A stretch of DNA of 64,000 bases, from positions 62,001 through 126,000 of the forward strand of contig BCJJ01000022.1 of the NCBI GenBank assembly GCA_039545355.1. Reading direction: 5' to 3'. The position numbers were made by a program, and so were the translations under genes. Origin of the DNA: Trichosporon coremiiforme. Its lineage: Eukaryota; Basidiomycota; Tremellomycetes; Trichosporonales; Trichosporonaceae. How positions within the stretch are numbered: the stretch's first letter is position 1; each line of letters begins with the position of its first letter. The notes beneath the pieces are model-generated. The model saw only the letters and a list, made by a program, of their open reading frames with translations, did not search any database and was not told where the DNA came from. Positions 51,028 to 61,426 of this stretch are shown here, piece after piece.

Positions 51028-52302
51028 ATGGGCAAGTCGCAATCCAAGCTGTCGGCGGATGAGCTGGCCGAGCTCCAGAAGAACACTTACTGTGAGTGGC
51101 GCGGGAGAGCGAGCGAGCGTGCCCTTCAGCTTCGTCAAATGTGCACAGCTAACAGCAGTCGACAAGAAGGTTAGTCGTCCGATTCCCTCGCCTCTCCGTC
51201 CAGGAGTGACCGGATCCGCTGAGTTCACCTCTCCCTCCACTGCCGAGCTTCCAGTGCGAGACCTAAGCTGACATCCAGGAACTCCAGCAATGGGTACGCT
51301 CTCGACCCGACCACGAATGCTGACCTCTAGTACAAGGGCTTCCTCAAGGACTGCCCCTCGGGCCAGCTGAACAAGGACGAGTTCAAGAAGATCTACCGCC
51401 AGTTCTTCCCATTCGGTGACCCGAGCCAGTTCGCGGACTATGTGTTCAATGTGAGTGAGGCTGCGGCGGCGCAGAGACGTTGCTGCCTGCATCGAGCGCC
51501 GCCTGGTGCTAAGCCGTGGGTTGTTTGGCGATCACTGGTCGGCCAGTCTTTCGCTATAGACTGGTGGCCGATTGGCCGCCAACCAACATCGCCCTCAGCA
51601 CGCAGTTCAGGAGCGCCGAGGCCGAGAACGGCCCATGAGCATGCGGGGTCCCGCTGCTGCGGACGTTCCCTCGACTGTTCATGTCGCCGCCGGTCTATGT
51701 CATCGGTTCCGGAGCCTCTAAGCCCGGAGCCGGGGCTCTGCGTTCCTCGGCGTCTATACAGCAAATAAGAGGGCGGCATTGCTGACAGTACAGGTCTTCG
51801 ACGAGGATAAGTCGGGCACGATCGAGTTCAAGGAGTTCATCTGCGCGCTGTCGGTCACGTCGCGTGGACGTCTGGACGAGAAGCTGAAGTGTGAGTGTGC
51901 GCGAGCGCGAGGGGCGCGAAAGCGCCTCACGTGAACATCGAGTCCCTAATGTCACCCTCTTCCTGGAGACACTGCTCTCCCCTGCCCGCCGCTCCTTCTC
52001 TACCCCTTCCTCCGCCGCCATGCTAACCATGTACAGGGGCCTTCCAGCTCTACGACATCAACCAGGACGGCTTCATCACGTATGACGAGATGCTCCAGAT
52101 CGTGCGCTCGATCTACAAGATGACGGGCCAGATGGTCAGCCTGCCGGAGGACGAGGACACGCCCGAGAAGCGCGTTGACAAGATCTTCCGCAACATGGAC
52201 CTGAACAAGGACCACCGCCTCACCTTCGACGAGTTCAAGGAGGGATCCAAGCAGGACCCGACCATCGTCCAGGCGCTGAGTCTGTACGACGGACTGGTGT
52301 GA
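51028..52302 (+). CDS. NCS1: Neuronal calcium sensor 1 / frequenin
   Basis: Myristoylated EF-hand protein that activates phosphatidylinositol 4-kinase (Pik1) in yeasts. Exons 51028-51091, 51159-51169, 51279-51293, 51331-51450, 51794-51890 and 52037-52302 give 190 aa, the exact family length. MGKSQSKLS is an N-myristoylation signal. EF1 is degenerate ([13 protein letters not shown]), as expected. EF2 is [15 protein letters not shown]3 is [13 protein letters not shown] and EF4 is [13 protein letters not shown], where the usual Gly at loop position 6 is His. Exons 2 and 3 are microexons of 11 and 15 nt; without them the [20 protein letters not shown] stretch is lost. Intron 4 is 343 bp with foldback sequences. 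Confidence 0.97.
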
Positions 52303-52770
52303 GCGCTTGCGAGGGCGGCGAGCGCAGCGAGCAGGCGCGGCACCAGTACGTGCCCGTCAGCCTTATGGGCGAATGGGTATGCGGTGTCCAGTGGGTGCAC
52401 GTGGGCTGTGCCCACAGCGCTCTGCGTGCTCCGCGCTTGCGAAGCAGCGCCCGCGGGAAAGCGGGCACACGCGCTCGCAGCCCGGGGCGAGCGCGGTTTC
52501 TGGATGTGTCTGGTCTGAAGGTCGTGTATGGTTTATGCATAGAGTGTTGGTTCCACTGACACAGCCGGGAAGCTGGATGGAGCTGGACGAAGTCCAGCAG
52601 AGTCTGGCGCACTCTAACGAGGTCACTGACGAAAGCTCGCGACCGGAGTCTGACGAACGCTGAGGTGCTGATGGATACACTGATGGTACATTCCTGGCAA
52701 AATAAATCCTGTCTACGCTACAGTACAATGTATAGAAATGTTAGGAGAAGGGAGAAGATGGACTCTAAGG
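52303..52770. other. Convergent 3' region NCS1 / Ser-Pro-rich gene
   Basis: 468 bp between convergent stops. It contains the hairpin GCCCGC/GCGGGC (52449-52454 with 52461-52466, loop GGGAAA) and repeated GCGAGC words. No gene seen. Confidence 0.5.
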
Positions 52771-55693
52771 TCAGTCGTCATCAGACCAGTGGGAGACCTC
52801 AGGCTCCAGCTCTGGGACAGGTTGGGACGGCAGAACCCAAGCGGAAGCCAGGATCCTGTGGTCCATCGCCGAAGCCTGGGAGTAAACCGAACGAGCCGAC
52901 TGAGCGGACAGCTGGCTATCGTGCGAGTTCTCCGATCTGTGTGCAGTCTCCGCACTTGTGCTGCGAGAGGTGAAGTACGTCCCTCCACTGGTCCCACTCG
53001 ACGATCCCGACTGATGGACCCAGGTCGGGAGAGGAGGGAGAGGAGGGAGAGGAGGGAGGGGCGGAAACCCGCCGACAGGCATAGGCGGCGGAGGCGGGAA
53101 GGCGTGCCCATGCCCCGTGCTCGTCTCCACTGATCCATCTCGGCCACTCGCTCCCTCGTCGTTTTCAGCCACCTCTGCCAACCCTGTCGACTCGGGGATC
53201 GTTGCCGGCCTGTGATCGCGGAAACGCAGTGTGGCAGGAGGTCCGGGGTCGATGGGCACATAAACCACGCGGCGGGGAGCGGTCAACGACAACGACCTGC
53301 GCCTCGTGTGCGCGTCGGGAGGGTAAGACAGGGAGTGGGAATGAGAGGGATACGGGGGATAGGAGTGGTTAGAGGCTGTGGATCTGGTCCTCTGCCGGAC
53401 GCTGCCGAACTGACCTCCTCCCACTCCCCCGCCCAGTCCTCCGACGCCAACTCCGACCAGATGCCAGCCCTCTGATCCCGAGCCCCCCGAGCCCCCTGAT
53501 CTCCTCTCCCCTCCGGCATTTGAGACATTGGACCGGGTCCGCCTCCGCTGCGCCCCCCACGGCGCGTTCTCCAACAAACCCGCCCCTTGTCGCGTGAACA
53601 CAGCCCCCGCGTTAGACGGCAAGAGGGGCGCAGTCGGGAAACTGGTGGGAGCTGAGAGATTCGCGAACGGGTCCTGCGTATGCGGTGAGTGCGGGGTACA
53701 TCTCTCGCCGCACTCGGTGCACCACCCCTCTTTCTCGCTTGCCTCACTGCTGGGGTCTGAGGAGGTACGGAGATGAAGCAGGGACCGGAGCGATGCCTTC
53801 GAACGCGACTTTTTCAGCCAGCGTTCCGATTTGCTGGGGCTGGGTTTCTCGGTGGAAAGAGTGGGACGGCGCGGCGTCGATGTAGCTGAGGGGGGTTGAG
53901 AATCGGCCTGCGAGGGTGCGGTGGTCTTCGACCGGAGAGAGGAGAGACGGAGCGTGCGCGCTTTGCTGAGCGAGGCCTTGAACTTTGACGGCGAGTCTGG
54001 TTGGGCGGGGGTATGCTCGATGGTCGTGAGAGGGGATGGTGGGGCGCGAGTCGAGATGAGAGAGGTGATGCTCGGCGAACGTGGGCGCGGCGTCGACGGG
54101 CGGCGGAACAGGCGCGTTACCCAGGTCGGTTCGCGGACCTCGCCGTCCTTCGTCTCCTGCCCGCCTGAGTCCTTTTTCTCAGTCGACTGGAAGCTGGTAA
54201 TCGTACCGTGGCCGAGCGTGCTGCGGCCAGCTGTACCATGGTCAATGCTGCGTCCGCTGCGCACAGAGTTGCCCGTGGCACCTGTCACTGCAGCAGCCCG
54301 AGGTGAGCCAAACCACCCCTCGTCACTGAAGAACGAGAATCTCGTCCTCGTCGGTGTCGTCGCTCTTCCTCCATCAAAGTTCACAGGCTGGTAGCTCTGC
54401 GCCGACACAGTGGTGATCTTGATGCCCCCTTCCTCCGTAGTTTCACCTGCACTCCTCAGAGTTCCAGTCGGACTCGCACTTCGGAGTGGCGGAAAAGGTG
54501 TCGTCCGTCCGGGAATAGTGGCTACGAAGTCGCGTGTCGGCGGTGTCGGCGTCGGACTGCGCTCAGTACTAGGGACGTTCGGCGAGCCGCCGAGATGGTA
54601 TTTTGACCGCAACCGGGTAACTTGGCCCGACTTCTTGCTTAACTTTGACGGCGCGAGGGATTTCTCGGATGTGATGGGTGTCAAGGGTTTGAGTCTTGAG
54701 CCCATGCCCTGTGGGTGGTAGTGTGCGGATAGAGAATTGGAACGGGGTGGAGTGTACACCGGTGGTGTCTTGGGTCTTGTTGGGGTGGGTGTGGTTGGAC
54801 GAGAAGGCGACGGTGCCTCGGATTCAGAGTCTGAGAGACGGCCATGATCTGTAGAAGGGGGAATAGTCGAGGTGGGGAGTGGCTGGAAGAGCATGCTGAG
54901 TCGCTCGGCGCCAACCGAGGCGGAGAGAGGCGCGGGCGGGGCTGTGTGAGAGACACCCGGCAGAGGGGGCATCTTGCTCTTCCCCTTCTTCTTGCGGCGA
55001 GGAGGTGCAACCGGCGTGCTTCCTGCCCTCTCCTTTCCCTTGCGAGTTGTCGAGTTTTGTTCCTTGCTGGACCCCGAAGCGCTGGGTGTTTCGATAGAGG
55101 TGTCGGGGGACGAACCTTCTTGAGCCTCAAGAGAAGGGTCCGGTGATGGGTTGTATGGAGGGAAGCGCTGCAGATGTGGCCGCTCCGAGCCTCCCTCACC
55201 ACACAACTCCCTAGGTTCCTTACCAGGTCGGACAGAGGACACACTCTCTCCCTCCTCTCGCTCCCCGCAGTCATAAAACGGGTCCGCGCGCTCCAACACG
55301 AGCGGCGGCTCCCACCTCCAGCTCGACGGGGGCGAGGACGCGAACACGTCCATCTTGTCCAGTGGGTGAGTTGGAATATGCTGCGTTTGCTTGGCAGAGG
55401 GGAACTGGAGGGTCTGAATCCTGCTCCTCGGGTATGCTGTTGTCAACAGGGCTTCGAGGGGACGACTCACGACTACTCTTCAGCACGCCGCTCTTCTTCG
55501 GCTTCCGCTCTGATGCTGGCCCCGGCGTGCTGGTCTCCGGCGTTGTCGGTCGTTCGGAAATCATAAGGCACTTCGTGGAGCGGAGACTGCCTCGCTTCGG
55601 TGTCGGTGCTTGTGGCTGGACAAATGGCGAGTCCTTGTCTCCCGCCGCTAAGCTCATCGAGATATCCACTGCTGAAGGTGATGGCGCTGACAT
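52771..55693 (-). CDS. Large Ser/Pro/Thr-rich disordered protein, function unknown
   Basis: Two exons (55693-55471, 55436-52771; intron 34 bp) give 962 aa. No catalytic domain is recognisable. The protein is almost entirely low-complexity with very many SP/TP dipeptides (for example SRPTTPTPTRPKTPPVYTPP), which suggests proline-directed phosphorylation. Notable short elements are an acidic WRWEPPLVLERADPFYDCGERE segment near residue 115, a basic RRKKKGKSK patch, a CTEC/C-x-x-x-P pair around WCTECGERCTP, and an LPPLPPLPPLPP run near the C-terminus. It ends in an acidic SHWSDDD. Such features resemble fungal polarity or cortical scaffolds, but that is only an impression. Confidence 0.75.
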
Positions 55694-56297
55694 GGCGATG
55701 GTGTGTCTGATGGCGAAAGTCCGGACGGACAGCCCTCTGAAGAGAGCTATATAAAGCCCAAAAAACAGACAATGACGCAGAATGGCGATGACCAGTGATG
55801 AACAGAGTGAGCAGCAGTGATATGCATTGTTGATGATGGGTTTTTGGGGCTGTGATTATGCCGGCGGCGGGTGAGACAAAGGATCGACCCCTGGCCTTAG
55901 ATGTTGTCACTGTGAGCAATGTATGGTGTGGTGACCGCTGATGGACCGCGTCTTTACAAGAGACGGTTTCCAGTGGGTGGACAATGGAGGGAGAGTTGCG
56001 GAGACGCACTGTAGCAAGCGAGCTACGTGATGATTGCAATTTCGAGCATTTTCGCGCCAACGTGCCACTTCCGCCTCTAACCTTGCGCTCATCGTTCGCA
56101 GTGCTACGATGTTCATGCATTGGCTAGAGGAGACATACACTATTGCAGATGGATGAGAATAAAGGGAATAAGGAGGGGAAACAGTGTTGTAGAGCCGGGG
56201 GGCGGGGAGGATGGCGTGCGTGGGGTAAAGTGGGCTGGTGCAATATGGTGGATTGCAGACGGCGACGAAGGGACTACGATGGCATGTGTCAATGGGG
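55694..56297. other. Intergenic region
   Basis: 604 bp between the 3' end of the gene at 56298 and the start of the minus-strand gene at 55693. Only short shadow ORFs; nothing recognisable. Confidence 0.4.
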
Positions 56298-57508
56298 TCA
56301 TGTCCACGACCCCCCACTTGGGTCCATGTACCAAATGCCCTGCTCGTTCATCCTGAACAGACCACTTTCCTCCCCTCGCTCCTCCCTCTCCTCCTCCACG
56401 TAGTCGAACTCGTCCCTCACCAGAACATCAGACATGCTCCGGTGCAGTCCGCGATGTGCCCCCAACCCACCCTGAGTACCAAGATACTCTCCTGCTCCCC
56501 CATGGTTTCTGTAGTGGCCATTACCTCCGCTGTTTCCCGCGCCTTCGTAGTCGTAGTCGCCGTTCGTGACGGGGTATGTGGCCACCTGTCTCGAGCTCCC
56601 CACACCCCTCGTCCACCCAGAACCCAGCTCCGCCATCGAGTGGGAGCGCTGAATATCCCTCCTGTCCTCGGCATACTTGTCCGCCCAGCCCAGAGGCTGA
56701 TGCAGTGGCGCACTCTGCGGCGCGGTGAGTTGGACGGTTGGCACAGTCACAGCTCTGCTCACAGTCGGTCGTCGCGGCTCCAACTGCTCCTCGACTGCAA
56801 TGGGGCGGTCGGGGTACCGATAGTCCACGCATCGGTGCACCAGCACTGGGACCGGCAGGTTGCGCGGGAGGGGGTCGCGGGGGGTGAGGATGTGCACGGC
56901 AGACGAGGCGGGCATGGAGGCGCGCCTCTGGGCCATGGCAGCCAGGGGTGCCAGTGTCGCTATCGTCGAGACTGGGAGTCAGTTCTCGTCCCTCGCTCGA
57001 GCTGGATATGGGGAGACTCACGTCCTCGTTGTTGCTGCTGGCCGAACTCGGGCGCCGAACCGCGACGGTCACCAATCACGCCAATACTGGGCTGGGATGA
57101 GGTGGAGGGCACGGCATCGTCGAGCGTTGGGTCGAGGCGTTGGACGGACGGGAGGAGGTGACCCCATTCCAGCCCGTCATCCTGTGTTCGACTCGTGTTG
57201 GTGCCCGGAACCGCAAGGGTCTGCGAGCGCCGGAAGGAGTGGTCCTCGAAACCAGGCGGAGGGCGGACGGGTGCGCTCGTCGGCGTGGCGGCGCTGCGGG
57301 TGATGGGACGAGACGAGCCGGCAGAAACACGCGGTGGCCTGCCGTCCTGTGTCTGGGTTGAGCTATCGCCAGATCTTGAGCTTGCATTCTGCGGGAAGGT
57401 AGAGCTGGTCGCGGATGGGGGGGAACTGGCCATTGAAGACGGTCCAGAGTTGGCCGTCGAGCCAGAATGTCCGCGTGCAGCTGTGTGTGGGCGGCGGCGT
57501 CTCGGCAT
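56298..57508 (-). CDS. Hypothetical low-complexity protein
   Basis: Two exons (57508-57022, 56971-56298; 50 bp intron) give 386 aa. It starts with a basic MPRRRRPHTAARGH segment, then a Ser/Thr/Pro-rich region with TSAPVRPPPGFEDHSFRRS. A moderately ordered middle carries ILTPRDPLPRNLPVPVLVHR, and a Gly/Tyr-rich part (YDYEGAGNSGGNGHYRNHGG) precedes the acidic EFDYVEEEREERGEESGL and the end GIWYMDPSGGSWT. RSHSMAEL and RSMSDVL are possible RxxS phosphorylation sites. No known domain. It is a tandem neighbour of the two minus-strand genes around it. Confidence 0.65.
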
Positions 57509-57985
57509 TGCGTGGCTGAGGTTGATGCGGCTGCTGTTGCGTTGAGATCGCTTCTCAGACTGGGGTGGGGGAGAGTCGAGCCTGGATCGAGGGATGGGCC
57601 GATGGCTGAGGGTGAGGGCTGGCCTTAGTGGACCATGAGTCAGTGGGTAGTTGAGAGATTAGAGATTGATGGGCAGCAGCTGGACGCTGCGTCACGCTGA
57701 GCTGTGTAGATGCGGGGCGAAGGGTGCGGAGGTGCGGAGGGTGCGCTGATGGACAAGCGGGAGCACACCTGGCCGGAGCAGGGCCGGAGACGGCGTGCTG
57801 CAGCTGCATTGCAGGCTGGGCCAGCACCAACGACCTGCCACACAGGGTCCCACATTGCCAATGGCGTTCCGCGTCCGTGCACCACCTTCCTGCTTCACCT
57901 TTCCCCGTCCTGCCCTTGGCCCTCCGTTCAACGGATGACAGTGGTACGCTTACGTTTATACATATCGTGTCTATGAACATCCCGC
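57509..57985. other. Intergenic region
   Basis: 477 bp between the bromodomain gene stop and the start of the downstream minus-strand gene. No gene or repeat seen; presumably a 3' UTR and a promoter. Confidence 0.4.
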
Positions 57986-60523
57986 TCACGGCGGGTTGAT
58001 CGTCATCAGGTTGCGCACGTTGGCGGGGAGCAGGCGCGCTGCGTCCTCCTTGCTCATCTTGCGGAGGCAGGCGAGCGGGTAGAACTTGGTAAGAGCGACC
58101 AGCTCGAGGCGCAGCTTGCGTAGGCCGTCTTCGTCGTCGACCTGGGCCGCGGCGGGCGCGGGAGCACCGGGGGCGGCTGGGGTCGACGCTGCCGGAGCGG
58201 GAGGCGCGGGTGCGGGTGTTGTAGTGGCGAGGGCAGCGGCGGGGGCTGCTGGAGCAGGAGCGGCAGCCGGTGCCGGAGAAGGGGTGGGAGGTGCAGTTGC
58301 TTGTGGAAGAGGAGCAGGCGCTACCGCAGTCGGGTCGGCGACGGGTGCTCCGTTCGGTACACCCTCGACCTTGATGCGCTTGGCGTCACCGCCCTCCTCG
58401 TCCTCGGCCGGCCGCTTGTTGGAGGTCGGCTCGGCCATGACGACGTCGCCGTTGGGCTCTGTCTTCGGCTCAACTTTGACCTCCTTTGCCTTGCGTTCCT
58501 CGATGACCCGTGAAATCTCATTACCGACCCACTCGAGCGACTCCTTTACGCCGCTCTTGCCGCCGACGCCGACGTACATAAAGTCGGCGGGCTCTCGGAG
58601 TAGGGGCTGGATGTTGAGCGGGTTCATCGGCGAGGTCAGCTTGCTGAGCGCGATGCGGGCGTAGGCGTTCTGAGCCTTCTCGACCGCCTCGGGCGCCTGC
58701 TCGCTGAGCGCTTTCATGACGCGCTGGGCTGTGCGGCTCACGTCCGTGTGCAGCACGCCGTTGTGCCACTTGTTCGAGGCGTAATCCCACAGCGCGGCTT
58801 CAGGGTCGACGCCGGTCGCCTCGCCCTCCTCGACCTTGACCTCGCACGCGGCGGAGCGCTCCTCGGCGCCCTTCAGAGCGCCATCGATGAACCGCTGCAC
58901 GCTGTTCACATACGCCTCGCCGCGCACGTTACCGAGAGCCATGTTCTCGAGGTACTCGGCGGCAGGCGCACCGTTGTCGTGTACGTTGGCGAACGTCTGT
59001 ATCGGCCAGCCGGGAGGCACACGTTGTGGTCGGGGAAGGTCTGGTCGGAGCTGCTGCTCCAGAGGCATCAGGTCACCAGTCGGCGCACGGCGCAACCACG
59101 CGACCTCGTCCTCGATCGCCGGGTAGTCACCGAAGTCGAGCGTTCCTATCTCCTTCGTCGGCAGTGGGTCGCGCTGCAGGCGTGGTGCACCAGGTAGTGG
59201 TGGCTGGCCAGTCGGCCCACCAGGTCCGTCCCATTCCCACCACCGTGTCTCACCCTCGCACAGGGATCGCCAGTCGGGCACAGTCTTCCACTCGTCGCCG
59301 CGTTTCTCCCGCCAGATATCGAGAATCTCCTGCGGATCGTCCATTTCGGCCACGTCGCGGCTTCCGTCGGAGCAGTAGTCTCGCCACCGGCCGTTGAACT
59401 TCTCGCGACCACGGACGAAGCGCTTCGCACGCACTCGCCTTCCACCGGTCAGGTTCCAGCCGATCGCAGCGGCCTGTAACGTGTTGGGCGGGAATGGGAG
59501 CATCTCCGCGGGGATGTAATGCTGCACCTGCAGCTTCTTCGTCCGTCCAGGGTGGGGAGTGCTGCGCTGGGACTCCGGCAGCTCCGATGTTTGTCGCTCC
59601 GGTGACGGTGATGGGGAGAGCACAAGTGGCCGCGCTCGGTCGATGTGCTTCATGCCGTGCTTGAAGACTTTGTTTGCTTCTCGATATGGTGCTGTGCCAG
59701 GCAGGTTGAACGTCACAGCAGCGTCATACATCTTCTTGAGATCGGACTGAGGGTTAGCAAAGGCCAAGCGTAATATAACCCACCTCGAGCTCATCCATCC
59801 CGCGGTAGTCACCGTCGTCGACCTTCTGCTGCATCGTGCCGAGATCCATCATCTTGTCTTCGCCGCCGATGATGTCCAGGTAGTCTGGGTAGTGCTCTGT
59901 CTCGACGGGCTCGAGGAAGAATCCGTACTGTTTGTCAGCTGGAATTCCAGGCCTGGTTAGCTTACCTCGTCCTTCCTCCTCATCTCCTGGAGCACCTTGT
60001 CGGCAAGCTCCTTGAACGGGCGGCGCACACGCTTCCACTTGCCGCGAGTTGTCGGCGTCTCTGCACTGCCTTCCCGCGTCAACGACCCATAGTTATCGTA
60101 GTACGGAGTAGACGCTGACGGAGACAGAGGCAGAGAGAGAGGGTCGACATCGTCATCGAAGTGCTCCAACTTAACGTCGAAGTCTGAGCCTGGAGTCGAG
60201 GCTGCTGATGGGGACAGCGCTAGCGCCGGCGTCTTAGGCGTTGTCGAGAGATGAGGCGGGATAGCGCTGGGGCGGCTCTTTGTGGGGCGTCGCTTTCGCG
60301 GCTGGCCAGAGCCAGGCGTTGAGACAGGCGTCGCGGCTGCGGAGCCTGGCGCAGACTGGGTTGTAGATCCGGGCACCGACAGCGTGAGCTTGAGCGATGA
60401 AGGGCCAGGACCGCCGTTCTCCTCGTTCGAGTAGCTGTTCGTCCGTGACGGTGCTGGCGACTCGACGGCCTCGACCTTGGGAGTCGCGCCTCCTAACGAC
60501 AGCTTGAGCTTGATAGGCGGCAT
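57986..60523 (-). CDS. Bromodomain protein, BRD7/BRD9-like (probable chromatin-remodeller subunit)
   Basis: Exons 60523-59966, 59927-59784 and 59746-57986 give 820 aa. The N-terminal ~150 residues are Ser/Pro-rich and begin MPPIKLKLSLGG. The bromodomain (about 160-255) opens with RVRRPFKELADKVLQEMRR, then YGFFLEPVETEHYPDYLDIIGG, LGTMQQKVDDGDYRGMDELE, and DLKKMYDAAVTFNLPGTAPYREANKVF. The acetyl-lysine-binding Asn is in TFNLPG. Downstream are FMYVGVGGKSG and a helical C-terminus, separated by an Ala/Pro run (PAPAAAPAPAAPAAAL). BRD7/9 proteins belong to SWI/SNF complexes; membership here is inferred. An in-frame ATG at 60595 could extend the N-terminus by 24 residues. Confidence 0.85.
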
Positions 60524-61426
60524 GACTGGTTGACGAGGTGGTCGGGTGTAGTGGTGGGTGCGCCTGTGCGCGGCCGCAGCCACGGCGGGTGGCAAGGGCT
60601 CCTTATGAGAGGAGTAGGGTAGCTCTAGACAGAGGTAGAAGAGGGTAGTGATGAGACCACTATCCTACTTTGGGCTTTGACGTCGAGGGCGACCAGGTGG
60701 ACTCGCCGAGTGGAGGCAGCTGGCCAGCGGTTGCGGATTGCGGAGATGAAGACGAACAAACCTTTCCACTCCACGAGAACAGCGGAGTCAAAATCACGCT
60801 GCCTCACCTTGTCTATTGTCACGTGGAAGATATTTAGAAAACAGAGTAATCAAAATTGCTTCCGTTACTAATGGCCTGTCCGCAGGTGTTCGGATTGCAG
60901 GGTACACTGAAGGGGCGCCCTATGCTTCACGCAAGACATTAGCGCGATGCACTCAATGCATGCCGAGGACCAGCTCTTGACCAGATGTAAAGCCATTCGG
61001 AGGAAGAAGAACGGAGCACTCCTCGTGCGAAGCCGTTGAAAGGTGGTCGCGTGATTGGCCACATGTCGGCCCGTGGGGCTCAATGCGGTAACCTGAGTGT
61101 ATATTTTTGTTTTGAAGGCGTTCGTCTAGACATGAGCCTGCGGCGTTCATATCTGTGAGGTCCGTTGATCTTCTGCGCACTCTGCACATGCATGCCTACC
61201 CCGTAGAGCTCCAGTACCCCAGTTTCAAGCCGGAATCACACGATGAATTCACCTCGAGTCAATGTGCCTAGGCGGAGAGCGGAGTGACTACCGACCTCGG
61301 AGCCAGAGCCTGGCGACGGATCGGGTGACGCCGATCGTAGAGGCGAGTGAGACCAGACGCCGATCAGGAGAGAACATGTCCAGTGCACCACACTCTTTCC
61401 ATCGCTCACTACACCACTCAACAACC
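60524..61426. promoter_or_regulatory. Divergent region bromodomain gene / BOR1
   Basis: About 0.9 kb between divergent starts. 60830-60870 is A/T-rich. The BOR1 frame is open upstream to 61262, but the ATG at 61427, preceded by CAACAACC, looks like the better start. No other feature seen. Confidence 0.45.

Noticed and set aside
53030..53070. GAGGGA tandem repeat as a microsatellite
   Set aside because: It encodes the Leu-Pro-Pro run of the minus-strand Ser/Pro-rich protein and is explained by coding.
60596..60822. Minus-strand 65 aa ORF (60625-60822) upstream of the bromodomain gene
   Set aside because: Short, no domain, lies in the divergent promoter region.
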